From: Bacillus sp. SD088
GTDB taxonomy: Bacteria; Bacillota; Bacilli; Bacillales; Bacillaceae_C
DNA: 32,562 nucleotides
Direction: 5' to 3'
Assembly (NCBI RefSeq): GCF_017355205.1
Contig: NZ_JADIJK010000040.1
Span: 1 to 32,562 of the forward strand
Made by a program: the position numbers and the translations under genes. This document shows, piece after piece, positions 1-7,720 of the stretch. The stretch's first letter is position 1. Each line of letters starts with the position of its first letter. The notes beneath the pieces are model-generated. The model did not search any database. It saw only the letters and a program-made list of their open reading frames with translations, and had not been told where the DNA came from.

Positions 1-729
1 CCGATAATTGACGCACTGGCGCTTGCACTGCTACGAAGATTTAAGCTCGAGCCCGCATCCACTGACACATATTTCGTTTCTGTTTTAGATGGTGCTGGCG
101 TGGATGGTTTGGACGGATTGGTGCTTGTCTTGCCTGATAAAAACTGGCTGCTCACATACCCAGTCTTCCCATTCACTTTTACCTTTGCCCAGCCGTTGGA
201 TTCTGATTCCACGCTTACCGCGATACCATTCTTAAGGCTGGCGATAATTGACGCACTGGCGCTTGCACTGCTACGAAGATTTAAGCTCGAACCCGCATCC
301 ACTGACACATATTTTGTTTCTGTTTTAGATGGTGCTGGCGTGGATGGTTTGGACGGATTGGTGCTTGTCTTACCTGTTAAAAACTGGCCGCTCACATACC
401 CGGTCTTCCCATTCACTTTTACCTTTGCCCAGCCGTTGGATTCTGATTCCACGCTTACCGCGATACCATTCTTAAGGCTGCCAATAATTGATGCACTGGC
501 GCTCGCACTACTGCGTAGATTTAAAACAGAGCCTGCATCCACTGACACATATTTCGTTTCTGTTTTAGATGGTGCTGAAGTGGACGGCGTGGATGGTTTG
601 GATGGTGTCGAGCTCTTCTTGCCTGTTAAAAACTGGCTGCTCACATAGCCTGTTTTCCCATTCACTTTTACCTTTGCCCAGCCGTTGGATTCTGATTCCA
701 CGCTTACTGTTGTACCATTCTTGAGATTA
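1..729. repeat. Near-identical 240-bp tandem repeats encoding SH3b units
   Basis: Bases 1-240 and 241-480 align without gaps and differ at only a handful of positions. A third unit (481-729, 249 bp) is similar but has a linker longer by three codons. A fourth, from 730, is more diverged. The repeats lie inside the SH3b coding frame and each unit is a multiple of three, so unit gain or loss would keep the frame. The gradient from diverged (5' end of the gene) to near-identical (towards the edge) suggests recent duplication or homogenisation. Confidence 0.9.
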
Positions 730-1163
730 GCGATGATCGACGCACTGCCATTTGCACTGCTACGTAAATTCAAAGTAGAGCCCGCGTTCACAGAGACATA
801 CTTTGTTTCCGTTTTGACAGAGGTTGGCTTAGGGGTAGCCGGCTTGTTCTCTGTTTTTTTCCCTGTTGTTAAATACTGCTTACTTACAAAGCCTGTTTTT
901 CCATTCGCACTAATTTTAGCCCAGCCATTCGCTTCTGAAATCACGATGACAGATGTGCCATTTGCTAGTTTACTAACAATGGAAGCACTAGTGGAAGCCT
1001 CCGCTCGCATATTTAAACTAGAACCCTGATCAACAGAGACATAACTCACATCCTGCTGTGACTCAATCCCGCTTGGCGGCTCAGCAGCCTGAATTGTTTG
1101 CTCAAAAGCTACAGTAGATAAGACTGCAAAACACAAACTAGGTAAAATGACTCTTTTCTTCAT
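1..1163 (-). CDS. Secreted multi-SH3b-domain cell-wall protein (C-terminus outside window)
   Basis: The open frame runs from an ATG at 1163 to the window edge with no stop, so only the N-terminal 387 residues are visible. A signal peptide (MKKRVILPSLCF..., likely cut after QAA near residue 27) indicates export. It is followed by four bacterial SH3 (SH3b) units and the start of a fifth. Each begins with a YVSV-D/N-AGS-LN-L/M-R strand and ends with NGWAKVKVNGKTGYVS-Q-L-like residues, and units are joined by Pro/Ser/Thr/Lys linkers. SH3b repeats usually bind peptidoglycan and target N-acetylmuramoyl-L-alanine amidases, NlpC/P60 peptidases or glucosaminidases. The catalytic domain, if any, lies beyond the edge, so enzyme class cannot be given. 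The start is supported by a GGAAGGAG ribosome site just upstream. It is divergent from pepF. Confidence 0.85.
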   Translation of the reverse strand, partial: MKKRVILPSLCFAVLSTVAFEQTIQAAEPPSGIESQQDVSYVSVDQGSSLNMRAEASTSASIVSKLANGTSVIVISEANGWAKISANGKTGFVSKQYLTTGKKTENKPATPKPTSVKTETKYVSVNAGSTLNLRSSANGSASIIANLKNGTTVSVESESNGWAKVKVNGKTGYVSSQFLTGKKSSTPSKPSTPSTSAPSKTETKYVSVDAGSVLNLRSSASASASIIGSLKNGIAVSVESESNGWAKVKVNGKTGYVSGQFLTGKTSTNPSKPSTPAPSKTETKYVSVDAGSSLNLRSSASASASIIASLKNGIAVSVESESNGWAKVKVNGKTGYVSSQFLSGKTSTNPSKPSTPAPSKTETKYVSVDAGSSLNLRSSASASASII

Positions 1164-1187
1164 TAGAACTCTCCTTCCCTCAATTGA

Positions 1188-1193
1188 ATTATA
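1188..1193 (-). promoter_or_regulatory. Candidate -10 box for the SH3b gene
   Basis: On the minus strand a perfect TATAAT lies 25 bases upstream of the ATG. No good TTGACA-like -35 is visible at the usual distance, so this is a weak call from position and match only. The rest of the 1164-1439 gap holds the pepF promoter and a small G/C-rich stem (GGGG...CCCC, 1350-1363). Confidence 0.4.
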
Positions 1194-1366
1194 CAGTATA
1201 CTTCTAGTTTAATATACAAAATCCTCTCAAAAACGGCAAAAAATGCCAACTTTTCATATCACAACATCCTACTATAGTCCCTATTTTATCATTTACAGAA
1301 ACCAAATGTTGAGAAAACAAAATATATTCCTTTAATGCTTTAAACTAGCGGGGGCCTGTCCCCATT

Positions 1367-1396
1367 TTGTCATCTTCCAGCTTTATATATTATACT
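1367..1396 (+). promoter_or_regulatory. Candidate sigma-A promoter for pepF
   Basis: A TTGTCA -35 box (1367-1372) and a TATACT -10 box (1391-1396) are separated by 18 bases, about 45 bases upstream of the pepF start. The match is good but not perfect, and no operator is evident. Confidence 0.5.
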
Positions 1397-1439
1397 AATA
1401 ATAGAGTTAGAGGATTTTTAAATAAAGGAGTGGGGCCAT

Positions 1440-3245
1440 TTGGTACAGAGCTTACCTACACGCGCACAGGTTAAGGAAGAAGAGACATGGAATTTAGAGG
1501 ATTTGTTTGGAACGGAAGAGGCTTATGAGCAGGCTTTGGATGCTGTAGGGAAGGAGGCAGTAGAGTTTGCAGGTGCTTATAAAGGAACGATTCAGGATGC
1601 TGGGTCCGCGATAAAGGCATTGGATGGATATCGAAAGTTGTATGAGCAGCTTATTCCAATTGGTACATATGCTTCTCTTGCGGCTAGTGTGGATCAAGCG
1701 GATGATCAAGCACAGATGCGTGATAGCAAATTCGGTTCAGTGGCTGCGAAAATTTCCAGTCAAACTTCTTTTCTTATGAGTGAGTTATCGGAGCTATCAC
1801 TAGAGGTTTTACAGGATGCAAGTGCTCAATCAGAAGATTATGCTGTATTACTGAAAGATATTATCAAGAAAAAGCCATACCAGCTTCATCCAGAGGTTGA
1901 GAAAACATTAGCTGCGTTCTCCTCCACTTTCCAGGCACCATATAGTTTGTACAACACGACAAAATTAGTGGACATGGCATTTCCTGATTTTAAAGTGAAT
2001 GATGAGAAGTATCCACTTAGTTATGTTTCTTTTGAAGGTAGTTGGGAATCAAATCCAGATACAGAAAAGAGACGTGCCGCATTTGCTGCGTTCTCTACTA
2101 AGTTGCGAGATTATCAACATACCACAGCCAAAACATATGATATGCACTTACAAACGGAGAAAACAACATCTGATTTACGAGGATACTCATCTGTTATTGA
2201 CTATCTATTGATGGAGCAAGATGTAGATCGGTCGATGTATAATCGCCAAATCGATGTGATTATGAAAGAATTGGCTCCACATATGCGTAAGTATGCGAAA
2301 CTTTTACAAAAAATTCATCAATTAGATGAAGTGACATTTGCGGATTTAAAAATCCCTGTTGACCCTTCCTATGAACCAACAGTAACGATAGAGGAGTCAA
2401 AGAAATATATCGATGATGCCCTCGCCATTATGGGAAAAGACTATACAGATATGGTTGATCGAGCTTATGCAGAGCGATGGATTGATTTCGCACAAAACAC
2501 TGGAAAATCAACCGGTGCCTTCTGTGCTAGTCCATATGGAAACCATTCATATATTTTGATTTCATGGACGGGAAGTATGGAAGATGTATTCGTCCTTGCA
2601 CATGAACTTGGTCATGCCGGACATTTCTATAATGCTTACAAACATCAAAGTGTATTTAACGGAGATGCCTCCATGTATTTTATTGAGGCCCCATCGACTA
2701 TGAATGAAATGCTGATGGCCAATCATCTACTAAAAAATTCAGATGACCCCAGATTCAAACGCTGGGTACTGTCCTCCATTATTTCGCGTACCTATTATCA
2801 TAATTTCGTTACCCACTTGCTTGAAGCAGCCTATCAACGGAAGGTTTACGAACTCATTGATGAAGGCGGTAATGTCAACGCCACGATTCTCAACGAACTA
2901 AAAAGAGGGGTTCTAGAAGAATTTTGGGGTGAGGATGTCGTTATCAATGATGGTGCAGAATTAACATGGATGCGTCAACCACATTATTACATGGGCTTGT
3001 ATCCTTACACATACAGCGCTGGTTTAACGATCTCCACAGAAATGGCGAAACGTGTGTTGAGCGAAGGAAAACCAGCAGTCGAGGATTGGTTAAAAGTCCT
3101 CCAAGCTGGTGGCTCTAAAAATCCAGCAGAACTAGCGAAAATGGCGGGAATCAATATTACAACAGATCAACCATTACGAGATACAATTAGCTATATTGGC
3201 GATTTGATCGATCAAATCGAGAAGCTCACCGACGAAATTGGATAA
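1440..3245 (+). CDS. pepF: Oligoendopeptidase F (M3 family zinc metallopeptidase)
   Basis: A 601-residue cytoplasmic protein with the layout of M3-family oligoendopeptidase F, which cleaves oligopeptides of roughly 7-17 residues during peptide recycling. The zinc-binding HELGH motif is at residues 388-392, followed about 25 residues later by the EAPSTMNE segment that supplies the third metal ligand. The N-terminus (R-x-x-V-x-x-E-x-TWNLEDLF) is typical of PepF. There is no signal peptide or membrane segment, and the length is normal for the family. Translation starts at TTG, supported by AAAGGAG nine bases upstream and no better in-frame ATG. It stands alone on the plus strand with its own promoter and a terminator immediately after the stop, convergent with the EcsC-family gene. 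Confidence 0.95.
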   Translation: MVQSLPTRAQVKEEETWNLEDLFGTEEAYEQALDAVGKEAVEFAGAYKGTIQDAGSAIKALDGYRKLYEQLIPIGTYASLAASVDQADDQAQMRDSKFGSVAAKISSQTSFLMSELSELSLEVLQDASAQSEDYAVLLKDIIKKKPYQLHPEVEKTLAAFSSTFQAPYSLYNTTKLVDMAFPDFKVNDEKYPLSYVSFEGSWESNPDTEKRRAAFAAFSTKLRDYQHTTAKTYDMHLQTEKTTSDLRGYSSVIDYLLMEQDVDRSMYNRQIDVIMKELAPHMRKYAKLLQKIHQLDEVTFADLKIPVDPSYEPTVTIEESKKYIDDALAIMGKDYTDMVDRAYAERWIDFAQNTGKSTGAFCASPYGNHSYILISWTGSMEDVFVLAHELGHAGHFYNAYKHQSVFNGDASMYFIEAPSTMNEMLMANHLLKNSDDPRFKRWVLSSIISRTYYHNFVTHLLEAAYQRKVYELIDEGGNVNATILNELKRGVLEEFWGEDVVINDGAELTWMRQPHYYMGLYPYTYSAGLTISTEMAKRVLSEGKPAVEDWLKVLQAGGSKNPAELAKMAGINITTDQPLRDTISYIGDLIDQIEKLTDEIG

Positions 3246-3254
3246 CCAATTGCA

Positions 3255-3290
3255 GGCCACTATTCCCTTACTGGATAGTGGTCTTATTGA
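3255..3290. terminator. Terminator between pepF and the EcsC-family gene
   Basis: A 9-bp stem (3255-3263 with 3275-3283, one G-T pair) with an 11-base loop is followed by a short T-rich run. It sits between two convergent genes and probably serves both, though the T-tract is weak. Confidence 0.6.
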
Positions 3291-3291
3291 T

Positions 3292-4158
3292 TTACTCACT
3301 CTTATTTTCTGATTGGTATTCCTTTTTAATGATGCTGTATCCGTTCTGTCTTAAACGTTCTTTAATTTTTCTCTTTCGATAGAGCATCATCCCTGCCTCC
3401 GATAAATCATGGAGTGTGGAACGATTAGTCATAGCTCCGAAAACCGAACCAATAATAGGGATCATTTGGAATAATTTTTTCCAGCCAACTTGATCTCGGT
3501 AAGTCATGACCACTTCTCTCCACCCTTGTAGTTCCGAAATAATATCTCTACGAGCAGCTTCATTAGAAGAATCTATGAGGGATAGTTGCTTTAAGATTGT
3601 TCGCTTTCCAACAATATCTGATGAAACAAGTTGGAGGATTTTTAATATATATAATCTTTCCATTTGATCATCCGGATGATAGCCGTAACAAATAGCAATA
3701 TCTTGAAGAGTTTTTAATTGCAGGCCTAATAGGAATGGAATATCAATCGATATAGTGATGAAACCGCCAATTCCGGTGCTCGCACCTTGGAAGGTTGCTA
3801 ATCGCTTTCGTTTCTTTCTCAGTTTCTTAACAGCATCATCCATTTGCTTTACTGGAATTGACTCCAGATCTCCTAACGTATGGATATTTTGCCGAGGGTA
3901 ATAGGACTTTAATGATGAGACTGAACTTAGATACCTTCCCCCTGATTGAATATATTTGCCTAACTCGTCAAGAAGAATGCCCATCTTTCTTTGTAAAAAA
4001 GTTGGTGTAAGTTTGTCTAAAAGTTGGAAAGGTAGACGGCCAATTCTCTCCCAAAACCATAAACCTCTCTGGGATTGCTCCCATTTCTCAATCTTTTTCA
4101 ATTCATCTAATAATTGCGCTGATGATTCCATCTTTAACTTTTCATCCTTCCTGCCCAT
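3292..4158 (-). CDS. EcsC-family protein
   Basis: A protein of up to 288 residues resembling the EcsC family, whose founding member is encoded beside the EcsAB ABC transporter of Bacillus. The biochemical role of the family is unknown. The diagnostic region is the Gly/Ile-rich segment near residues 125-165 (STGIGGFITISIDIP then LQLKTLQDIAICYGY). The N-terminal third is charged and helical. No EcsAB genes are next to it, so this is a stand-alone paralogue. The start is uncertain: the ATG at 4158 has no clear ribosome site, whereas the ATG at 4131 is preceded by AGGAAGG at a rather long distance. It is convergent with pepF and followed by the shared terminator. Confidence 0.8.
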   Translation of the reverse strand: MGRKDEKLKMESSAQLLDELKKIEKWEQSQRGLWFWERIGRLPFQLLDKLTPTFLQRKMGILLDELGKYIQSGGRYLSSVSSLKSYYPRQNIHTLGDLESIPVKQMDDAVKKLRKKRKRLATFQGASTGIGGFITISIDIPFLLGLQLKTLQDIAICYGYHPDDQMERLYILKILQLVSSDIVGKRTILKQLSLIDSSNEAARRDIISELQGWREVVMTYRDQVGWKKLFQMIPIIGSVFGAMTNRSTLHDLSEAGMMLYRKRKIKERLRQNGYSIIKKEYQSENKSE

Positions 4159-4283
4159 AGAAAGCCGGTTATCACTTCGGCGAAAAATCTGTTCTCTATT
4201 TATTGATAGTATTTCGCACTTATCTGGAGACGATACTTATTAGATCTTAACCCTTACTTTACATCCCCACAATTTCTCCCTAG

Positions 4284-4470
4284 TTGAAACTTCAATCAGT
4301 GGGGGTTTTCCTTCATCCCCCACTGATTTCAGAAGATCAAAGGTTAAATTCGCGACGTCCTGTCGGCAGGCTCAAAGCACGACATCCTGTCGTTTCGCCC
4401 GCACTAGTACGTCCTGTACGTCGCAACGCCTTTGTGACCAACTTCCTGTCGGTCCGAACAAATCGGGCTT
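4284..4470. repeat. Hairpin-rich intergenic repeat with TCCTGT units
   Basis: This fills most of the 412-base gap between the EcsC-family gene and galU. It opens with a perfect 12-bp inverted repeat (4294-4305 with 4317-4328, 11-base loop). Four short units built around TCCTGT follow (about 4350-4365, 4380-4394, 4408-4424, 4438-4455), most flanked by complementary bases such as CGACA/TGTCG and GTAC/GTAC. A degraded copy of the first two units is at 21925-21960, so it looks like a dispersed element. No credible protein is encoded. The function is unknown. Confidence 0.6.
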
Positions 4471-4472
4471 TT

Positions 4473-4545
4473 ACTGGCTGTTGATCCCCCACTTACAATT
4501 CTAGGTTTTTCCACGAATTCTTGAAGTGAGGGTCTTACAGCCAGT
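4473..4545 (-). terminator. Large imperfect hairpin downstream of galU
   Basis: ACTGGCTGT (4473-4481) pairs perfectly with ACAGCCAGT (4537-4545), and inside this CCCCACTT pairs with AAGTGAGGG and AATTC with GAATT. It starts about 25 bases beyond the galU stop, so it could end or stabilise the galU transcript. There is no T-run after it, so it may instead be the right end of the adjoining repeat element. Confidence 0.45.
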
Positions 4546-4570
4546 TAATGCGGGATAAAGCTACGAAATG

Positions 4571-5449
4571 CTAGCCTTTGTCCTTTTCGACAACCTCCAT
4601 TAGATAATGAAGAAATTCACCTCGTATATCTTGACGGCGCAGAGCAGCTTCTACGGTCGCTTCCAAATATCCTAGCTTATTGCCAACATCGTAACGTCTT
4701 CCTTCAAATTGATATGCAAACATCGCTTCATATTGCGCTAGCTCCCTTAGAGCATCAGTTAGTTGGATTTCTCCACCCTTTCCTGGTGGCGTGTGCTCAA
4801 GCACCGCAAAAATACTCGGATTAATAATATAACGGCCTAAAATGGCGACATTTGAAGGAGCTTCCTCAAGTGCTGGCTTTTCGACTAAATCATGCACCGA
4901 ATAAACATGGTCAGACATTTTCTCTCCAGCAACTATCCCATATTTATGCACATTTTCAGGTTCCACTTCTTGGACCCCTAATATCGATGTCCCATATTCT
5001 TCATAAGCCTTCAGCATTTGCTGCAAACAAGGTTTTTCCTCGTTATGTACAATATCATCGCCTAAAAGCACCGCAAATGGTTCATCTCCAACAAAGGTCC
5101 GTGCACAATAAATAGCGTGTCCCAATCCTTTCGGCTCTTTTTGACGAATATAATGAATATCTATCATATTAGATATTCCTTGGACGAGCTCAAGCAAATC
5201 TAGTTTATTCTGCTTTTCTAGTTCACTCTCCAACTCAAAAGAACGATCAAAATGATCTTCAATCGCCCTCTTGCTTTTTCCTGTTACGATCAAAATTTCC
5301 TCTATTCCGGAGGCGATCGCTTCTTCAATAATATATTGAATCGTCGGCTTGTCTAGAATTGGGAGCATCTCTTTCGGCATCGCCTTTGTTGCTGGCAAAA
5401 ATCTCGTCCCTAATCCTGCTGCAGGGATAATCGCTTTTCTAACTTTCAA
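4571..5449 (-). CDS. galU: UTP-glucose-1-phosphate uridylyltransferase
   Basis: A 292-residue cytoplasmic enzyme making UDP-glucose from UTP and glucose-1-phosphate, a precursor for teichoic acid glucosylation, glycolipids and exopolysaccharide. The nucleotide-binding start IIPAAGLGTRFLPATK, followed by PKEMLPI, is diagnostic. Further family motifs are GLGHAI, LLGDD, a VEKP segment and GGEIQLTDAL. I place the start at TTG 5449 (LKVRKAIIPAAG): it has AGGGAGGGG upstream, gives the usual N-terminus, and overlaps the previous stop by four bases (TTGA). A longer frame to 5509 would add 20 unconserved residues inside the VanZ-like gene. It is the last gene of the minus-strand set that also holds the VanZ-like gene. 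Confidence 0.93.
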   Translation of the reverse strand: MKVRKAIIPAAGLGTRFLPATKAMPKEMLPILDKPTIQYIIEEAIASGIEEILIVTGKSKRAIEDHFDRSFELESELEKQNKLDLLELVQGISNMIDIHYIRQKEPKGLGHAIYCARTFVGDEPFAVLLGDDIVHNEEKPCLQQMLKAYEEYGTSILGVQEVEPENVHKYGIVAGEKMSDHVYSVHDLVEKPALEEAPSNVAILGRYIINPSIFAVLEHTPPGKGGEIQLTDALRELAQYEAMFAYQFEGRRYDVGNKLGYLEATVEAALRRQDIRGEFLHYLMEVVEKDKG

Positions 5450-5931
5450 ACTTTTCCCCTCCCTATTCTTCGAGAACTCACTGACTTTTTCAGAAATCTG
5501 GTGATACATACATATAATCCAATTCCCACACTTGCCCCAGCGCTATCAATCAGTACATCTTTCACTTCAGCCCCGCGTCCAGGTACAAATAGTTGATGAA
5601 CTTCATCGGAAATAGCAAACAAGATACAGACCACCATGGCCAGTCCAATGCTCCGAATTGGCGCTAGTTTCATCCGATTGATGGAAAAAATCACCAAAAC
5701 ACCTAACAAGCAATAGGCCAAGAAGTGAGCATTCTTCCTAATAATATGATGAAAACGTTCTTCATTAACCTCTAGATCAGGTAAAACTATTTCGATCGTT
5801 GACAATACCTTCTCCGTTAAGCTTGAGCTTAACTCTCTCGAATCTGTTTTCGGTTGATTAGATAAAGTAAAGATTAGGACCATCCAAAAAAGTACTAGCA
5901 AGAAAAGGCCATATTTATAATAAGTCTTCAT
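5446..5931 (-). CDS. VanZ-like family membrane protein
   Basis: A 161-residue integral membrane protein with four predicted hydrophobic segments (about residues 6-24, 65-85, 92-110 and 130-150). The VanZ-family signature lies in SDEVHQLFVPGRGAEVKDVL with IDSAGASVG after it. VanZ gives low-level teicoplanin resistance in enterococci, but most family members have no known role. The ATG at 5931 is chosen because GGGAG precedes it at normal spacing; a GTG two codons upstream sits too close to that site. The stop overlaps the galU start, so the two are translationally coupled, which suggests an envelope-related role. That is inference. Confidence 0.85.
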   Translation of the reverse strand: MKTYYKYGLFLLVLFWMVLIFTLSNQPKTDSRELSSSLTEKVLSTIEIVLPDLEVNEERFHHIIRKNAHFLAYCLLGVLVIFSINRMKLAPIRSIGLAMVVCILFAISDEVHQLFVPGRGAEVKDVLIDSAGASVGIGLYVCITRFLKKSVSSRRIGRGKV

Positions 5932-6013
5932 ACCCACTCCCTATTCTCCAAAGCGGAAAAAAAGATCAGGATTAACATCTTCCCCTATAAACAACAAGCA
6001 TTTGCACGATGAG

Positions 6014-6586
6014 TTATTCCCATTTCGCCTTTAAAGGTGGAGAGTAATTCTCCATTTTATCTAATAAACGCTTTGGCTCAGAATCAATCACGATCAAATC
6101 ACGATACTTACTATTCATAAACCCTTCCTCAATAGTATAATTCAACATAGACATTAATGGATCAAAAAAACCATTTACATTTAATAATCCACATGGTTTT
6201 TGGTGGTATCCAAGCTGTGCCCAAGTGAATACTTCAAACCATTCCTCTAATGTTCCCGCGCCTCCTGGGAGGGCAATAAATCCATTTGCCAACTCTGCCA
6301 TTTTTGCTTTCCGTTCATGCATTGTTTCAACAACATAAAGTTCTGTTAGGTTCCTATGCGCTATTTCAACATCTTGCAATTTTTTCGGGATGACCCCAAC
6401 GACGTTGCCACCGCTATTTAAAGCTGAATCAGCTAATGCTCCCATACAACCAACTTGCGCACCGCCATAAACTAACATTCTATCACTAGCGGCTAATTCT
6501 TCTCCTAGCTTTTTGGCATTATCCAAATATATTTCTTTATTTCCAACACTTGAGCCACAGAACACGGCTATTGTTTTAATATTCAT
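6014..6586 (-). CDS. LOG-family protein (TIGR00730 type)
   Basis: A 190-residue Rossmann-fold protein of the LOG family. Members hydrolyse nucleoside 5'-monophosphates, releasing ribose 5-phosphate, and in plants and some bacteria activate cytokinins. Visible motifs are IAVFCGSS at the N-terminus, VYGGAQVGCMG near residue 40-50, and the catalytic PGGAGTLEEWFE near residues 106-118. Length and motifs are typical, and no signal peptide is present. The ATG has GGGGGGAT upstream. It follows the MazG-like gene by 15 bases, so both are likely co-transcribed, placing two nucleotide-cleaving enzymes together. The physiological substrate in this organism is unknown. Confidence 0.9.
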   Translation of the reverse strand: MNIKTIAVFCGSSVGNKEIYLDNAKKLGEELAASDRMLVYGGAQVGCMGALADSALNSGGNVVGVIPKKLQDVEIAHRNLTELYVVETMHERKAKMAELANGFIALPGGAGTLEEWFEVFTWAQLGYHQKPCGLLNVNGFFDPLMSMLNYTIEEGFMNSKYRDLIVIDSEPKRLLDKMENYSPPLKAKWE

Positions 6587-6601
6587 GGTCCATCCCCCCT
6601 T

Positions 6602-6919
6602 CTATTTTTGATAGCGATCAAACAATTTATTTCGATGTTGTGAAAAAATATCTTCAAAATCAATATTATACTTATTAGCAATCACTGCCACATTTCCTAG
6701 CACATCGCCTAATTCTTCTGTTAGATTTTTCTTACACTCATCAAACGTGCCCTCTACTTCATCTGGTCGATCTCTACCTATTTCCAGTGCTCTAATCGCC
6801 CTTGCTACCTCTCCCGTTTCTTCTGACAAAAAACCGATTCGTACAAAGATATCTAAATCCGCCCAGCCTCTTTCTTTGTAATAAGAATCGATCCATTTTT
6901 GAAAATCTCTTGCGTCCAA
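6602..6919 (-). CDS. MazG-like nucleotide pyrophosphohydrolase
   Basis: A 105-residue single-domain protein of the all-alpha NTP pyrophosphohydrolase (MazG-like) superfamily, which hydrolyses NTPs or dNTPs to monophosphate and pyrophosphate. The metal-binding pattern EExxE...ExxD is visible as EETGEVARAI and, after a charged loop, LTEELGDVL. I place the start at TTG 6919, with GGGGAGAAGG directly upstream and a TATAAT box 20 bases further up. A longer frame from 7039 would begin upstream of that promoter and add 40 unconserved residues. The short length matches stand-alone house-cleaning enzymes rather than full-length two-domain MazG. It is probably first in the operon with the LOG-family gene. 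Confidence 0.85.
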   Translation of the reverse strand: MDARDFQKWIDSYYKERGWADLDIFVRIGFLSEETGEVARAIRALEIGRDRPDEVEGTFDECKKNLTEELGDVLGNVAVIANKYNIDFEDIFSQHRNKLFDRYQK

Positions 6920-6938
6920 ATTCCTTCTCCCCAATTCT

Positions 6939-6944
6939 ATTATA
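6939..6944 (-). promoter_or_regulatory. Candidate -10 box for the MazG-like gene
   Basis: A perfect TATAAT on the minus strand about 20 bases upstream of the chosen TTG start. The -35 region is weak (TGTTAT-like). It helps to decide the start of the gene. Confidence 0.45.
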
Positions 6945-7040
6945 GTTTCCACAATGTATAATAACACAGTATATAGAATGAGATTAACTTTTTTATCTAT
7001 ATATGGTAAAAGGTCTTGGGAGTTACTTAAATACAACACA

Positions 7041-7077
7041 AAACAGTCCCTACCAAATGAACAGGTAGGGACTGTTT
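7041..7077. terminator. Rho-independent terminator after the TasA-like gene
   Basis: A perfect 14-bp stem (AAACAGTCCCTACC at 7041-7054 with its complement at 7064-7077) with a 9-base loop, flanked by A/T runs on both sides. It ends the sipW-tasA-type transcript on the minus strand and insulates the MazG-like gene. Confidence 0.85.
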
Positions 7078-7098
7078 TAGCATTTTATAGATCTATGT

Positions 7099-7686
7099 TT
7101 ACCTTTGTTTGCCCTCTTTTTGCTGTGCGTTAAATGTCCAAGTAAGATCAAGCGAGTCACCTTGGAATTGATTTTGATCTGTGCCATTATCTTTAAAGGT
7201 GAATTTTACTACTAGATCATTTTCTACACCGACTGGAAGGCCTTCACCATCAAAAATTTCACCAAAAACTTTTTCATTTATTACTTCTGGATTCAAATTC
7301 TTTAATTCCGCCAAAGTGGTTTGATAAATGACTTCATCGAATTTGTCCAAATTATAGAGAAATTCCACTTCAATATGCTCTCCAAAATCCTCTGTATTAT
7401 CTCCCTTTGCATCTACCACAGTATAGGTGGCTTCTAATAGTACTTTTCCAATATCCATTGTACCCTTATTATGCAGTTCAAAATCACGAATAAAGGAGTC
7501 CCCTGGTTTTATATTATCAACATTAATAATTTGTGTAGGATTAACTGAAAGATCTAATGTCCCTGCTGCAAATGTATTATTTGTTTCTGCACTATCACTA
7601 AAATAGGCATATGTTCCACTTCCTATTAAGGTCACACCTAGTACCGCGGACAATAGACCTGTTGTTAATTGTTTTTTTAGATTCAT
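7099..7686 (-). CDS. tasA: TasA/CalY-type biofilm fibre protein (M73 camelysin family)
   Basis: A 195-residue secreted protein of the TasA/camelysin (CalY) family, whose Bacillus members form extracellular fibres of the biofilm matrix. The SipW-type signal peptide ends in GSGTYAYFSDSAETNNTFAAG, and LDLSVNPTQI begins the mature beta-sandwich. The following region with NIKPGDSFIRDFELHNKG and the late LDLTWTF strand is typical. The start is the ATG at 7686 with GGAGGGG upstream; an earlier in-frame ATG at 7731 would overlap the sipW stop and lacks a site. It is the third gene of the tapA-like/sipW/tasA set and is followed by a strong terminator. Whether it is a TasA or CalY orthologue cannot be settled here. 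Confidence 0.88.
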   Translation of the reverse strand: MNLKKQLTTGLLSAVLGVTLIGSGTYAYFSDSAETNNTFAAGTLDLSVNPTQIINVDNIKPGDSFIRDFELHNKGTMDIGKVLLEATYTVVDAKGDNTEDFGEHIEVEFLYNLDKFDEVIYQTTLAELKNLNPEVINEKVFGEIFDGEGLPVGVENDLVVKFTFKDNGTDQNQFQGDSLDLTWTFNAQQKEGKQR

Positions 7687-7720
7687 TGATTTTCCCCTCC
7701 ATTTTTTAATTAGTGGTTGA

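Noticed and set aside
1-729. Possible CRISPR-like or satellite array from regular repeats
   Set aside because: The 240-bp period, absence of unique spacers, and continuous SH3b coding frame show protein-domain repeats.
100-1029. Plus-strand open frames of 182 and 114 residues
   Set aside because: They are antisense to the SH3b gene; the repeats keep both frames open, but only the minus strand has a signal peptide, ribosome site and recognisable domains.
1350-1363. GGGG-CCTGT-CCCC motif upstream of pepF as a terminator or mobile repeat
   Set aside because: The possible stem is only four pairs with a very short loop and no second copy was seen in the window.
4284-4484. A 66-residue plus-strand open frame beside galU
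   Set aside because: It overlaps the hairpin repeat, has no ribosome site and an Arg-rich composition produced by the repeat itself.
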